The position numbers were made by a program, and so were the translations under genes. From Hymenopus coronatus (lineage: Eukaryota; Arthropoda; Insecta; Mantodea; Hymenopodidae): a stretch of DNA of 64,000 nt. Below the pieces are notes generated by a model. The model was given only the letters and a program-made list of their open reading frames with translations. It had not been told where the DNA came from and did not search any database. This document shows, in pieces, positions 11,855 to 24,770 of this stretch. Location of the stretch: assembly GCA_030762935.1 (NCBI GenBank), contig CM060881.1, positions 98,692,001 through 98,756,000 on the forward strand. The letters are read 5' to 3'. How positions within the stretch are numbered: the first letter of the stretch is position 1; every line of letters begins with the position of its first letter.

Positions 11855-13100
11855 TGCAATACCCTGCCTTGCTCGTGTTTTTATGGTTTATTCTTACCAC
11901 TTTTAGCTTTGTCCAACATCCGTGCGTTTCTTCGGACGCATTTAAAAATTATTGAGCAACAAACTGAAACAGTTGGTTAATTTTACCTCAGGACACTACA
12001 AAGAAAGAAAAAGAATTGAGAAAAGAATATGCAAAAACACGGTTATACAACCACAAATATCACTATGATGGTCTTTTTCGAATGTAGCTCTAACTAGTGT
12101 TGCCACATTTGAGGTGACTCGTCGATATTTACAAAGAAAATCTCAGTTGGGATGAAGCAATACCAGTTTAATAACGTCACTATATCCTTGTTTGTTATCA
12201 GTGGCCAATATAAATAAAATTACTAAGAAAACGCTAGAAAGAAAAAAATCAACAAAATGAATATATAAAAGAGAAGGGGAAGAAGAAGTAGAAGTATCCC
12301 GTCTGGTTTGATGCTATTGCTGTTATCCATACCACTTATCATTTTTATGTCACCTGGTTTGTCTTTCTTCTTATAAAAGGTCACAAACTTCCCATAGAGA
12401 AAGAAATATTGAGGAACTACAAATCATAATAGGTGAATGTTCCAACATCGGACGGAGTATGATCATAGAACGTGTAGATATTAACATTCACTTATTTATT
12501 ACTCCATGGTAGTAATGCTTGAGTGAATAACCGTTTTTAATCAATCTAGCTGCTTTGATGTTGCCGTTGTTACAGTCTTATGTATCTCAGTTCAATTCTT
12601 TTTTTAATTTTTCCAACCATGAGATTATATCGCCTTTGCATTAGTGCAAGCGTAATAGCTGTTTGTAATTATCCGACTTTTATCACTTCATACTCAATAT
12701 TAATTGATTAACGAATAAGATGTGAACTGGTTGTTACTTTGTTGGCTCATGAAAGACTAAATAGGCAATTCTTTTTTCTTTTATAGGCAATATTGGAACT
12801 ATAATGATGATAATTAAGAACGATGTACATGGTATTGCGAGTTTTTGTAGTCATTATATGAAATTAAATAATTAATCCTGTGAAATGAGACTGAATTTCG
12901 AACACTAAGCTAGACAGTAATTTTGCCGTGTATCAAAGGTTATCTACCACTTGGTCAAAATCTGTGCAACGGTGTAGAGGCCTATAAAGAACATAAGGAC
13001 AGAGAAACATTCATACATAAATACCATACACGCATACGTTAAAAAAAAAAAAAAAAAAAAAAAAAAACCACACACACACACACTTTTATATATTAAAATT
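11855..13100 (+). repeat. Unclassified interspersed element ending in poly-A and CA tracts
   Basis: Starts TACTAGCTGCAATACCC. Near its other end it has GGTCAAAATCTGTGCAAC followed by a degenerate CATACA/CATAAA stretch, a 27-A run (13041-13067) and CACACA. A start of the TACTAGCTG type paired with a 'GTCAAAATC..T.CA..G' phrase before a CATA-rich end is a common arrangement in arthropod repeats of uncertain class. The boundaries are my inference. Confidence 0.4.
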
Positions 13101-13680
13101 TGGAAGTTTTCTCCGTTCTCTTTCTACTGGGTTTCGTCCTTTTAGGTATTCTAAAAAGGTGGGACTGTTTGAGGTTTCTATTAACTCATGATTTCTAAAT
13201 TTCGATTTTAAAGAAGATTACATGATTCCATTCCACTTTGTTTATTTCACTATAAGAATTTAATTTCTGACTATTATCTCTTTGTTAAATACAATTGGTA
13301 ATTAGAAATCACAAAATAAAGTCTTTGTGAAGCTTCGTTCCATTTAACCAACATTTCAACTTTAGTTTCAATGAGCCGGTAACAAAGCAGAAGAAAGAAT
13401 TTAGAATGACAAAAATACGTATTTTTCCCAGATTTTAGATAAAAGATGACACCAACCTTGTGTTCCCCTCGATGTACTCACTATGTCAACCTCCGCGCGA
13501 TGAACAAAACTGGAATTCACTTAAAAATGCCTGTGAACACGACCTTCAGGGTTATTTTCTAAGCTTATCGTTACGGCTAACTAGTGACTAAGAGCTGTAA
13601 CTACTCGTTACGGCCCGAACCTTACTTTCTAACTCTCAATGATATCGCTATGTGACGTAATGATAGTTAAATTGTAACTA
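13100..13680. other. Intergenic, nothing recognised
   Basis: No feature supported. Confidence 0.4.
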
Positions 13681-13984
13681 CCGGTCCTTAAAAAGCCCTG
13701 CTGGGAGAGCGTATAGCTCGATTCTCCGCCATCAACCGCCGCAGCTATTTGGGGAAGTAAGAGCATGACGCTCTATCCTAGAACTACTGTAGTATCTAGA
13801 GACGTTCCGCGAATGGTGTCGCGAAGAATCGAATACTTTAACGCCTGGGAACCGATACTTTCGGTTCTGGAGTCGACTCCCTCTTCCGCACGCCATCTGT
13901 TGTTACAACAGATATAAAATGCGTTTCTGCAAATGAAGGAATGTGTGAAAGAATATGCTGTAAGTATACTTAACGAAATGCTGA

Positions 13985-14085
13985 AGATATCTTACTTTTT
14001 CTGCTACGCACAAAAGTGGAGAGGGCATTGCATTCTGCCCAAAATTCGATACTGGGATACCACTGAGACTATCTGAATACAAAAC
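13985..14085 (+). repeat. R element fragment (hairpin end)
   Basis: Carries GCATTGCATTCTGCCCAAAA and TTCGATACTGGGAT, the hairpin-side family block, and stops before the microsatellite. Confidence 0.6.
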
Positions 14086-14405
14086 AGTCTGATATGTTCC
14101 ATTCACATGACTTTCTCTAGCTGTTCCACTTATAAACTATTCTTATAAGAAATTACCTATTCTTCCATCTACTTCATGCTAATCGACATAAACATTAACA
14201 GAATTTGTCTTATTACTTGTTCCCTTGTAAGTAGAAGGGAAATAAGGGAATATATTAGGCTAAAGCGATTGTTAAATTTTTCAAAAACTGGTTAATATGT
14301 TAAACATTTTGCATCTCTAGCAATAAAACAAGAGAGGTGAAACGTTTGGATAAAGTTAAGTAGTTTAAAATTTGGAACCAATAACAAGGAATATCACTAA
14401 AAATG
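14085..14405 (-). repeat. R element fragment (distal end)
   Basis: Begins with the distal terminus TCTGATATGTTCCATTCACA then TGACTTTCTCTAGC, and continues to TAACAAGGAATATCAC. It lies head-on to the preceding fragment. Confidence 0.8.
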
Positions 14406-14654
14406 TCTGTGCTGGGCGTTCTATGACGTCAGAGCGAAAGCAAGACTTCGCGAAAGAGTCGACACCAGTGTTCGGCGTCGATGGATTCAACAGTCTCGAC
14501 TCCAGGCTTCAATTCAGCTCATCTCTAGTAGTAACTCTTGGGTGTGCCACCAGGAACGTATAACTGGTAGCCGTTGTTCAGTTCGTAGGCGTAATTTCTG
14601 GCTGCTATATGTTTGAAGCTAGCCGACTAGAATCTTTCAGCCGGGAAGAACTAG

Positions 14655-15340
14655 TTATTTTTCTTATGTAGAGGTGTAAATAGTACATCTTATAAAAGCT
14701 TTCTGTGTTAAGATCATATGTATGGATAGTCACTACCTGTTATAAAAAATTATTGATAAATGATGCAACAGATTGGCAAATAGATAGGCTGAATTATTAA
14801 TGAAAACAAAATGTTATTCTCCAAATATGACGTCAACGAATTTCTATGAAATACATACATACGGATTACAAAATAAGAAATAATAAGACAAGAAGCTTAC
14901 AAAAATGTCGCAGAAGCTATAAGCGTTGCTCAGGAAAGCTGCACGGTAATAAATATCAAGAAAAAGCTAATGGGTTGCGCAGCCAGTATTTGTCGGAGAA
15001 AATGAACGTCGGTGTACTTCAGATTATAATCTTAACTCTGTCACATGTTTCTTCAGAAAGTGCATCGAAATAAGCATCTCTCATTTCTTGTAGATAAAAC
15101 CTAACTACCCTTCAAGCCATATGTTAGAAACAAGCACTTCTGATCAGACATTTAATAGCGAGTATCTCAGAATTGCTATAGTAAATATTTAGCTAGTTTC
15201 TTATAACCTAATGTGGAAATGACACTTAGTTTCTTTTAGGTTTGTTTTTTATGTACAGCTTGATTTGCAACCACGTATTTCATAATGCTATTGCTCAGTT
15301 ATGACTAAACATTTTATGTTGTCTAAATGCTATACTGATA
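14655..15340. other. Intergenic, nothing recognised
   Basis: No feature supported; the 75-codon frame at 14846-15073 has no domain. Confidence 0.4.
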
Positions 15341-15344
15341 CCGC

Positions 15345-16180
15345 AGGTAAACTTTTACTTCTCTAGCACTTATATACAATTAACGTAGCAGATAGAGAAG
15401 GTATTTATTCCTTCCAAAAGTTCGACGCGATATTTCACCGGAAATGCATGTTTCGAGATCCCCACGGAAAAAGGTCCATGCATGTGTGTTTTGGGACTGC
15501 ATAGCTATAAAAAAGTTCTTTAAATACCAAACTTGGTATTAAGTTCAGTTCTCATCATCAATACGGAAGATTTCCGAGAAAATCCCCTCCCCCAACTACC
15601 CTATGCATGGATCATTTTTCGAAAATTTGATTGCCTCAAAAATGACTGGCTCTAATGATTTTTAATAAAATTCCACATGTTTAAGATATTTTATGAATAA
15701 CGAAACGTATATTTTGAATTTTATGCGAATAGCCTCCGAAGACCCCTTCATTTCAGATTACTTTTGTTTAACTGTTAACCGTAAGAGGTAGACAAACACT
15801 TGCTGCAAAAAAAAATCTAGATTTATGTCATATACTTTTTTGTAGAGATAACCGTTTACAAGATATTCTTGTTATTAGTTTTAATTTTAAACTACTTAAC
15901 TTTTCTCAAAAGGGAAGTCATCTTTCGGTTTATACCCCTTTTGTTTTACTCTAGCCACACAAAGAAAATCTAATTTCATTTTTTTCACATAGCGACGACT
16001 TTTAAACAAATTGACTAATTGACTAGCCTAGTGTGTTCCCGTATTTCCCTTCTGCAAAGCAAGTGGTAAGATAATTTCTGGTAATCATGATGTAGATAAA
16101 ACAATATTTTGTATGAATAGTTTGTTTGCAGAATAGATAGAGAAAGTCATATGAATGGAATTCATTGGCCCTTTTTTATG
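15345..16180 (+). repeat. R element copy, complete
   Basis: From ACTTCTCTAGCACTTATATAC to ATAGAGAAAGTCATATGAATGG. The TG microsatellite is reduced to a few units. Confidence 0.8.
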
Positions 16181-16184
16181 AAAA

Positions 16185-16840
16185 TTCGCTTCTACAATCT
16201 TTTAGTAAAAGTAGTTGACATATTCTTTGACACAGATCTTTTAGAGTAATGTCGGCCTTAAACTAAGCAATGATGACGCAATTTTGGTGTCAGTTTCCGT
16301 AACATTGGGTCAGAATCGCAGCTCATATATAATTAATTTCTCTTGTTCTGACACATCCGGAGTCTATTTTAAAAACATATTTTGCAACTTTAAAAACTTC
16401 CAATCAGTTTTGAATTGAGGTGCGGTACAAAATCTAATTAATATTGTGTATTGTGAGAAATTCATTTATTAAATCGCTGTGCATTCATTTCTCGATTTGA
16501 AGACCATTCGATTTCGAGACTAGTAGATTTTTTAAATTATTTTTGTCAATGTGTGGCTGCGAATTGAGTTTGCTTTTATTCGCCTAAATACTGTTGCTGT
16601 CATCCATTGTTTTCATGAATAAGTCGTGAACTTACATCTTCGTTAATTGGAATCGAATAAGTTTATGCTTTTTCTTACAGCATACGGCATTACAGACGGT
16701 GGATGCTGATGATACCTGAAATGAAATGATAATCCAGAAAGGAAATTTGGAAAGAAAGCGTTTCAGGTATAATTTTAGGGTATTTCCTTAGCGTTTTCCT
16801 GCTATGAGGACTGAGAAAAGCCTGAAAAAATCCAATGTGT
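16185..16840. other. Intergenic, nothing recognised
   Basis: AT-rich with no coding frame or known repeat seen. Confidence 0.4.
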
Positions 16841-16844
16841 TCTA

Positions 16845-17515
16845 ATGACATGACTTACAAGCTTCTTACAGAATATTATTTGTCTTTCTATTTCAAGCGA
16901 ATTGAGATAAAGATTAGTTCCTTAAGTGGTATACACTACGCTAAAGCGATAGTGAAATGTTTCAAAATATGTCGCTATACGATTGTCAGTGAAATTAGTT
17001 TTACTTAGGCACGAGTAAAACAAAAGAAATACGCACATATGCTTGTTGGAGAAAAGCAGACGTATTTTAAAATTGAAACAAGGAATATCTCGGAAACAAC
17101 AAAGCTCTACAGCAAAAATGCACAAGGCATAGATTGTGTTTTGACGAGATATACTTCTTTTTCAAGTGAATTTGTGTATCTTTCACGGTTTACCTATGAA
17201 AAAATCATTCCGAATGAAGAGGACTGCAGAAGCTATTCTCAGAAAATTCAAACTGTACATTTTATTTGTCATGTTTAATGTTCGGTACTTTTATCAAAAT
17301 ATTTAGAGCCATTTTTGAGAAAATCAACATTTTTCCATGTTAAGGTAGTTTGGAGGGGGGTGTTCTTGAAAATATTTACATCCTTAGATGATGCTGAACT
17401 TAAATATCAAGTTTGATATTTAAACATCATTTGTTTTTGAGTTGTTCACAGACACATACACGGAACGCTTTCTGTAATTGCGTTTCTTTGGATTCAGGGG
17501 ACTCTAATTTACTAT
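16845..17515 (-). repeat. R element copy, lacking the hairpin end
   Basis: The reverse-complement block order runs from ACATGACTTACAAGC-like distal sequence to TTTGGATTCAGGGGACTC. Frames crossing it are repeat sequence. Confidence 0.75.
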
Positions 17516-17519
17516 ACAC

Positions 17520-18250
17520 TAAGTGAACAAAGTAAAACAAAAGTGGATGTAAATGCTAGACAACGGTGGGGGTCACCTAACGCAGGGACTTGAACAGTTT
17601 TATAGTGCGTTAAAACCACCATGAGGAAGGGATGAGTGGCCACAGGAGGGTGCAGACGGTCACACGGAAGTCTCTGTTTGGCCTATAGTTCTTCACCTCG
17701 GTGACAATAGCGCGATGCAGCCACCAAAACAATGGGTTCCAGATGTCAGAAAGCCGATCGTTCCCACCGTTGCGTGGACAGCAACCATAACGCCTCCCCA
17801 ACGCCGAGAACAGTTTACAAAGCACAATCATTCACACTGAAGTTCACCACAAGCCCAAAGGCACACACCCCTGAAAGATGACAAGGATATGGCATTATAG
17901 GGAGATGATGGAAAGGAAGTCATAGAGAATGAGCACTCCAATAACCGCCTAAATGACAAGAGAGAACCGTAAGCCATAATGAGCGGTCGACGAAGACGAA
18001 TCGGTGACATCCCAAATGTGAATCACACATGCGGAGCCACTTTGCTCGGTAATGATAAGCAAAACTCGGACAGTATTAAGGAATTTAGTTACACTCCATT
18101 ATCAAGGTCACGGACATGCTGAATGTTTGACTTCCGGGCTTTAAGGCAAGCAGTTAAACTGTGCCACATGCGAGTTATTCGTGCAGGTGAAGATCCACAG
18201 CGTGACAGCAGTAGAGCTTCAAATTAAGTTTTAACATGCACCAAATTTAC
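17520..18250. repeat. Unclassified GC-richer segment, probably repetitive
   Basis: The phrase CACACCCCTGAAAGATGACA with AGGATATGG resembles ACAAACCCTGATAGATGAGA with AGGAAATGG in the element near 51085, so this is probably a diverged relative of SINE-E. No protein domain is recognised in either strand. Confidence 0.3.
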
Positions 18251-18544
18251 TTTTGTAAACAAACTCTTTTGTTACATATGCAAACACTATAGTTTTCTCC
18301 TTTTACTGGCTAAACGAAAGGAAGTTTGGATACAAAGAGCGTAAATTATCTTAGTATTTGAGGAACTAGAACTCTTAATTACCTTAGTGATCCTGGCTTC
18401 TACTTCATTGCACTGCTCCAACGATTAATTTGCTTTGCTAATGATCTATCTAATCACATATTAAAAGTATAGCTTAGGATTTTAACGTTTCTCGTTTATT
18501 TTAATATATGTAATTATTCATCGCAATCATTTTTCTATTTAACA

Positions 18545-18985
18545 ATTACGATGGTCGTCTCCTTAGCGCGGTGGTAGCGCAGCTGCTTACCAAGCTGGAG
18601 ACCTGGATTCGATCCCCAGTACCGGCGTGGGGAATTTGCCCCTGCTGGGAGACCTGGCCCGGGGTGCACTCAGCCTGGGCCAGTTGAGGAGCTACTTGAT
18701 GGAGAAGTAGCGGCTCCAGGTAATGAAAATCGCATTAACCGGTCGGGGGGGGGCTCAAGGCGCTGACCACGTCTCACCCTCCAATTCTGCACCCCATCCA
18801 TGACGTCTTTAATGAACCGAGATGGGGGACGCAGCGGCCGGGCGGTAGGACAAGGTTCCCCGTGAGCTGTCGTGCCATGGAGTTATAACAAATAGCAATT
18901 ATATTTGAGCCTTTGCAACACTGATTGTTGTAGGTATCATCCGGTGTTTCCTGTGGCAAGTTGACATTGTTCACCTTAACTTACT
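18545..18985 (+). mobile_element. SINE-B copy (tRNA-like head)
   Basis: Head GTCTCCTTAGCGCGGTGGTAGCGCAGCTG...GGATTCGATCC gives box A and box B. The body contains GAGGAGCTACTTGATGGAGA then AGTAGCGGCTCCAGG, a G-run and CATGACGTC. The same body occurs in both arms of the palindrome. As a nuclear tRNA gene it fails because the acceptor stem does not close. Confidence 0.8.
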
Positions 18986-19109
18986 TTAGATATTTTGTCA
19001 ATAGAGAGTTATTTGTATTGTTTACAGTGACTTTAAAATTGTGTCTATCTGAAAAGATGGAAATAACTAATATGAAAATCTTTTTGCCATTATTTATTAT
19101 GATTTTCGG

Positions 19110-19475
19110 CGTGGATTATACTACACAGAAAATGTAGACCTCGCTAAAACACACTGCTTATGATATGTACATTTATTCGTTGAGTTGGTCTTTTTCGGTA
19201 CATTATTGGTTTCAGTTTTTATGTACTTGAAACTTTTCTCATACGGGAATTTGTAAACTCTAGCCATGCAAAAAAAAAAAAAAAAAAACGAATATCAACC
19301 ACATTGCAACCAGCTTTAGCCTAGTGTGTTCCCTTATTTCTCTCCTACTCTTACAATTTCTGGAAAGGTTTATCTCGATTAGCATGAAGTAGACAGATGA
19401 ATAAGCTTGACAACAATCATTTGTTAAATATGCAGAGGAAGTCATGTGAATGGAGTACTTCAGATTTTTTAAACA
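19110..19475 (+). repeat. R element distal half
   Basis: Starts inside the family (GTAGACCTCGCTAAAACACAC) and ends CATGTGAATGGAGTACTTCA. A run of A interrupts the CCATGCAAA block. Confidence 0.75.
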
Positions 19476-19479
19476 AGGA

Positions 19480-20080
19480 CAAGTAAGTCAGTTATTGTAG
19501 AATCAACAGTTTGCTATAGCTACAATTTTTGTTTTGTAGTAATAAATAATTTCTACAACATCATTATACTTTGGACATCATCTGAAACGCTACGTTAATG
19601 TACAGCTTCGTGCATCTTGCGTAAAGAGTATGTCTTAATAACTTAAAGTGTATCTGTCTACCTCTCTTTCAACAGGTCGCGAGTTCGAATCTCGCTTAGG
19701 GTGAGTTAATCGGATAAGGATAGGTAGAGTCAGATTGCTGGACACGAAATAGTTCTTTGTTGCATCTCGTCAACTACATTTACTGCAGACGGGTAATGAA
19801 ATAATAATAGTAATGTCGTATATAATAGTATTTATTCAATACTGATATTAAGTCATATAACTATCAGTATTTCAAGTTGCCGTTGCTTATATAGAGGAGA
19901 TGAAACCATTTGTACATGCTGTACTGTACTGAGCCCACTATCACGATCATTTTAAAGTGTTTGACCTTTCCATTTAACTTTCCAGAGGCTGAAATGTAAA
20001 TTTTCTTTAAAAAGAAACTTATGTTTTTACAACTTGGAAATGTTAGCCCATAATTTACACATAACACAAATATTTACTAC
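19480..20080. other. Spacer with isolated tRNA-like box B
   Basis: GCGAGTTCGAATCTCGC near 19678 looks like a tRNA T-arm in a degraded SINE. Nothing else is recognised. Confidence 0.35.
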
Positions 20081-20084
20081 ATTT

Positions 20085-20960
20085 ACTTTCTCTAGCCCGC
20101 ATGTACAATGTACATAGTGGGTAGAGAGGGTATTGCATTCCACTCAAAATTCGATGTACAGGTGTCCCCTTACGCAAAAAAAAAAAACATTTTTAGAAAA
20201 ATATCCGTGTGCATCTGTGGACAGCATAGCTCAAAAAGAAAAGACCGGTAAATATAAATTTGGTATTTAGGTTTAACGTCCTCCAAGGATGCGACACGGA
20301 GATTTTCAAGAAAATCCCCCACCACAATCTATCCTTTACATGGAAAAATATTTACAAAAATTTTGATTTTCTCAAAAGAGGCTCTTAATGATTTTCATTA
20401 AAATGCCGTATATTAAATATATTTACATCCCAAATAGTATATCTTGAATTTTCTGGTAATAGCCCCTGAAGACCTCTTTAATCTGCATGAACTTTTCCCA
20501 AGTTTGCTTAACTGCTAAACCGTAAGAGATTGACAAAAACTTACTGCACAAAAAATATAGAACTCCTCAAAATACACAATTTATGTCCTTTACGATTTTG
20601 TTGTAGAGGTCACCGTTTCCAAGATATTCATTACAATTGGTTTCAATCGTAAAGTACTTATATACTTTCCTCAGACAGGAAATGTCCGTTTTTCTTTTGT
20701 TCTACTCCTGGACAAGCAAAAAAGCGATTTGCAATGACAATCGCAAAATGACAGCTTTTAAAACGTTTGACTATCACTTTAGCCCAGTACATTTCTTTAG
20801 TTCCCTTCTACTTATAAGGAACTAAGTAATAAGAACATTCTGTTAATGTTTATCTCGATTAGCGTTGTGTAGAAAAAAGAATAATCTTTTGTAAAAAGTT
20901 TATAGAGCAGCTAGAGAAAGTCACGTGAGTGTAACACACCAGATTTTTTTAAAATTTTAT
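20085..20960 (+). repeat. R element copy, complete
   Basis: Hairpin CATGTACAATGTACATAG with ACTTTCTCTAGCCCG at one end, and TAGAGAAAGTCACGTGAGTG with CAGATTTTTT at the other. Confidence 0.85.
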
Positions 20961-20964
20961 TTTA

Positions 20965-21275
20965 ACCATTATATTCATTATATACTTTTCCATGATTTAC
21001 CCATTATTTAGTGAGGTTTTTGTAATTGGAGGTAGCCTCAGCTGCAATTAGCTCAAATTACCGAGGCTTTTCTGTAATTAGTAGCAAATGTATTGTAGGG
21101 GGAAGAGCTGAACGTCTCAAAATATATTGTGAGACGCTCTCACCAGCTGTGTATGCCGAATTATTTGAAGATTTATTTCTGAAATTACAATGGTAACATT
21201 GCATAATATTTGCAATTCATGGATAATCTTAATATAGTACTCGTGAAAACTATCTCTTATTCGTGCCATAATTAT
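20965..21275. other. Intergenic, nothing recognised
   Basis: No feature supported. Confidence 0.4.
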
Positions 21276-21279
21276 CATT

Positions 21280-22008
21280 TTTACTTTCTCTACACGTACT
21301 ATGTACATAGTGTATAGAGATTCGATACCGAGATTTCACCGGAAATACATGTTTTGGGCCCCCTTGAATCCAAAAAAAGCATTTTTGGAGAAACGGTCCC
21401 TGTGTGTGTGTGTGTGTGTGTGTGTGTCTGTGTGTCTGTGCATGGCATAGCTCCAAAAACGAAAGTTCGTTAAATACCAAACTTGGTGTTTAAGTTCAGT
21501 ATCTTCCAAGGATGCGACACGAAGACCTTCAAGAATGGCTCTAACAGTTTTGATTAAAATAACATTATTAAAGATATTTACCTGACATATAAAATGTATA
21601 TCTTGAATTTTTTAGGGATAGCCTCTGAAGACTACTTAATTCTGGATGAATTTTATGGAATGTTGCATTACCGTAAGAGAAAGACAAAATCTTACTTAAC
21701 AGAAAAAGTAGAGATTGTTAAAATACTCAATTTATGTTATATTCATAAATGGAGTGAATCGTGTTTGAGATATTCCTTGTTATTGGTTTCAGCTTTAAAA
21801 ACTTATACTTCACAACTCCTGTCCATACAAATAAAGCAACTTTAATCACTTTTGACTATCACTTTAACCTATGCTACTACCTCATTTCCCTTCTACTTGC
21901 ATGGAGGCAAGTAATAAGACTATTTCTGATAATTCTCGATTAGTATGAACAATAATTTGTTGCAGAGATTTAGAGAAAGTCATGCGATTGGAACACATCA
22001 GATTTTTT
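21280..22008 (+). repeat. R element copy with clean terminal hairpin
   Basis: Shows the best hairpin: CTCTACACGT-ACTATGTACATAGT-GTATAGAG, where the 14-bp core is a perfect palindrome. A (TG)n run lies near 21402-21440, and the distal end is TAGAGAAAGTCATGCG then TTGGAACACATCAG. Confidence 0.85.
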
Positions 22009-22119
22009 GATTGACGAAGTAATGAGAATCCAAACCAACTTTTCTCAATTTGTCATTGTTTACCCGTTATAATTTCTTGTCGAAAGAGGAGGGCTTCACA
22101 GGATATTTCCAGAATTCTA

Positions 22120-22310
22120 AAGACGTGAGTATAATGTGAATATAAAAAATGCATAAACACGTGGTATTTTAATCAAAACTATTGGAGCCATTTTTGAGAA
22201 AATTAAATATATCGAATTTCTTTCATGCAAAGTAATTCTTCCATTTAGTTTGGGGTGAAAGGATATTGTTGAGGATTTTCGTGTCCGTTATTTGGAAAAT
22301 GTTGTCTAGC
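22120..22310 (-). repeat. R element internal fragment
   Basis: GGTATTTTAATCAAAACTAT, CATTTTTGAGAAAATTAAA and the TTTGGGGTGAAAGG block, in reverse orientation. Confidence 0.6.
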
Positions 22311-22379
22311 ACATACACAGGAGTGCTGAGGGTCAGAAGCCTATCGAGGAAACAACGATATTTAATCATAGGTCAAGGA

Positions 22380-22545
22380 ATCGTATACCATCGGCAAGAA
22401 ACTGAAGGAAGTAGATGATATCAAACGAAGGCGAAATGGTTGAAGGAAGAGCTAATGATGGAGCAATTGGTGGAAAAAATGATGGGGAAGTCAGAGAACC
22501 CGGAGAAAACCGCCCAGATGCCACTTTGTCCACCACACACAAGTT
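22380..22545 (-). mobile_element. SINE-A body fragment
   Basis: Reverse complement contains GTGGTGGACAAAGTGGC and CGGTTTTCTCCGGGTTCTC, diagnostic of the SINE-A body. The tRNA-like head is lost. Confidence 0.65.
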
Positions 22546-22549
22546 CGTC

Positions 22550-23410
22550 TTTGTAGTGTAGGGATAGCAATTTTATTATTTTTTTTTTGTTTTATTTTTC
22601 TTTTTATTAGAAGCTATTAATTACTTGATTTTCTTATTTGATTTAACTAAAATTAATTGGACTGCACATCTTATGTATTTAGTATTGTGACCCTTTTCTA
22701 TTTCTCGTCTAAGTTATTATACCTGCGCGTTTGCCCCACATTCAACCGGTCCTGAGTTCGAAACTTGGTTAGGATGAATTACCGGGATAAAGTTTTCAGG
22801 GGGTTTGCCTTATCCCAAGAAAACGAATTTGCAGTAACTTTAAGCTCCATGTACTCCGGGTTAATTTGAGCACCATTTTATCAATTTTATTTGTCATCCG
22901 ATAATACCTGCTAGGTTAACCCAATTTTGGTACTCTGGAGCGCAAACCTCTAACCACACCAGTATGGTCAACTCTCACATACCACGAGTTAAACCACGTG
23001 GCCATTCGGACACCTAACTTCAGTATATCTGCTCTTATAATGCTGCGTAATTTTGTGAGTGAATTAAAAAGATATACAAAATTGTAGAATGCATTTATCT
23101 GCATTCAATCGAAATGTCAGCAACAAACCATGTCACCACACCGATTGTTTTAACTGAGTCCTCCCCATCCTTTCCACAGCTTCTCTTGAGTGAAGAACAT
23201 ACATTTTGACTGGATTTGATCTCGTGATCCTAAGTTAGATAGGTTATCTACTCTTATTAAACTTTTAGATCTCATGACCATTAATCCAGACGTTGAGGTT
23301 TGTATTATTTCATGGAGCTATCAGAATGTATCCCTTGGTACAATGGGTTAGTTAACAGTCATGCACAAAAGGTCATATCACGTCCAAATTGCTGAAGGAG
23401 TTAAAGGAGG
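22550..23410. other. Spacer with degraded tRNA-like sequences
   Basis: TCCTGAGTTCGAAACTTGG near 22750 and a minus-strand box-A-like GGCCACGTGGTTTAACTCG near 23000 suggest decayed SINEs. No gene is seen. Confidence 0.35.
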
Positions 23411-23414
23411 TAAA

Positions 23415-24272
23415 ACTTATTAAAAAACATCTGATGTGTTCCATTTCACATGACTTTCTCTTCATCTCTGTAAGAAATTATTGTTAAGAAGCTTATTCTT
23501 CTATTTATTCACGCTATTCAAGATAAACGTTAGCAGAAATGGTCTTATTACTTGCTTCCTTGTAATTAGAAGGGAAATAAGGAATACACTAGGCTAATGC
23601 GATAGTTGCTATGTGATTGAAATTCGTTTCTTTGTATTAAGTAGGTATTTTAAAAAGTGAAATGAAAATCGCATCTCCACGAAAAAAAATCGATATGACA
23701 TAAATTATGTGTTTTAACGAGATCTACATCTTTGTATGGTAAGTTTTCGTCTGTCTCTTACGGCTTACCAATTATGCAAAATTCAGCAAATGTCATCCAA
23801 AATGAAGGGGTCTTCAGAAACTATTGCCAGAAAATTAAATATGTACATTTCATTTGTGACATAAATATCTATAATGTACGGTATTTGAATGAAAATCGTT
23901 AGAACCATTTTTAAGAAAACAAAATTTCCAAACATTTTTCCATGTAAAAGTTAGTTTGGGATGGGAGACTTTTTTGATAATCTTTGTGTCGTATCCTTGA
24001 AGACACTAAATTTAAATATCAATTTTGGTATTTAACAGTCTTTTTGAGCTATGCTGTTTTGTTATGCTGTCCACACACACACACACATACACACACTCAC
24101 ATACACAACAAACCTTTTCTAAAAATACTGCTTTTTTGTTTTTGTTTCAATCAGAGGTCTCAAAACATATATTTCCGGTGAAATCCCAGTACAGAATTGT
24201 TGGGTTAAATACAATACCTTCTTTAGCTACTATGCACATTATATGTTCATGCGTGCTAGAGAAAGTAAAAAT
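23415..24272 (-). repeat. R element copy, complete
   Basis: Runs from AAAACATCTGATGTGTTCCA with ACATGACTTTCTCT to GCTAGAGAAAGTAAAAA. A CA microsatellite lies near 24073-24106. Confidence 0.85.
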
Positions 24273-24279
24273 CCTTCAT

Positions 24280-24550
24280 ATACGGTTCCCAGGTATTGGA
24301 AGATACTGTACTTAAAATCCAAGATTGGAGTTGATCTGACTTTTTGTTTATAAGCTATACTGTGTATGTACACACACGTACACGCACGAACGCACACTGC
24401 ACACACACACGGATAGTTTTCTAAAAATTCTTATTGTTTTTATTCAAGGGATTAAATCGTGTTTCCATGTACCATGAATTCAGTATCGAATTTTTTGGTG
24501 AAAGGCAGTACTTCTTCTTGGTAAAAACGTGGTAGATAAAGTAAAAAGAA
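24280..24550 (-). repeat. R element hairpin-side half, tandem to the previous copy
   Basis: Joins the previous copy directly. It retains the GGAAGATACTGTACTTAAA block, the CA tract near 24369-24412 and a decayed terminus AAACGTGGTAGATAAAGTAA. Confidence 0.7.
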
Positions 24551-24770
24551 AAGAGAACCCGTGAAAGCAGTTCAACGCACAAACGAAAGTTAATACGTAA
24601 CAAATTTCGTAACAGATACTGACTTGCTTTTATTAATACTTTGGTTTTTACTTTGTGATTCACGCAACTCTGGGGTTAGTGCCTATATTGTTAAATAGAT
24701 TATGTGGTTGCATTATGAGTCCTACTATCTTGTCAGAAACGTGAGAACTTGTGAATGTTTGCTGTTGCAG

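Larger units (their letters stand above)
13681..14650. other. GC-richer unclassified segment split by R element fragments
   Basis: Two GC-richer pieces (13681-13905 and about 14405-14650) both contain a GTCGACTCC or CTCGACTCC phrase and flank two R element fragments. They may be halves of one older element interrupted by R elements. I cannot assign a class; a hAT-type relic was considered on loose grounds only. Confidence 0.25.

Noticed and set aside
17610..18010. Two minus-strand frames of 60-73 codons as exons
   Set aside because: No domain and no splice signals; sequence appears related to another repeat near 51085.
18545..18640. Functional tRNA gene
   Set aside because: Box A and B are present but the acceptor stem does not pair and a long SINE body follows. 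The same applies to 38611, 48448, 53060 and the other tRNA-like heads.
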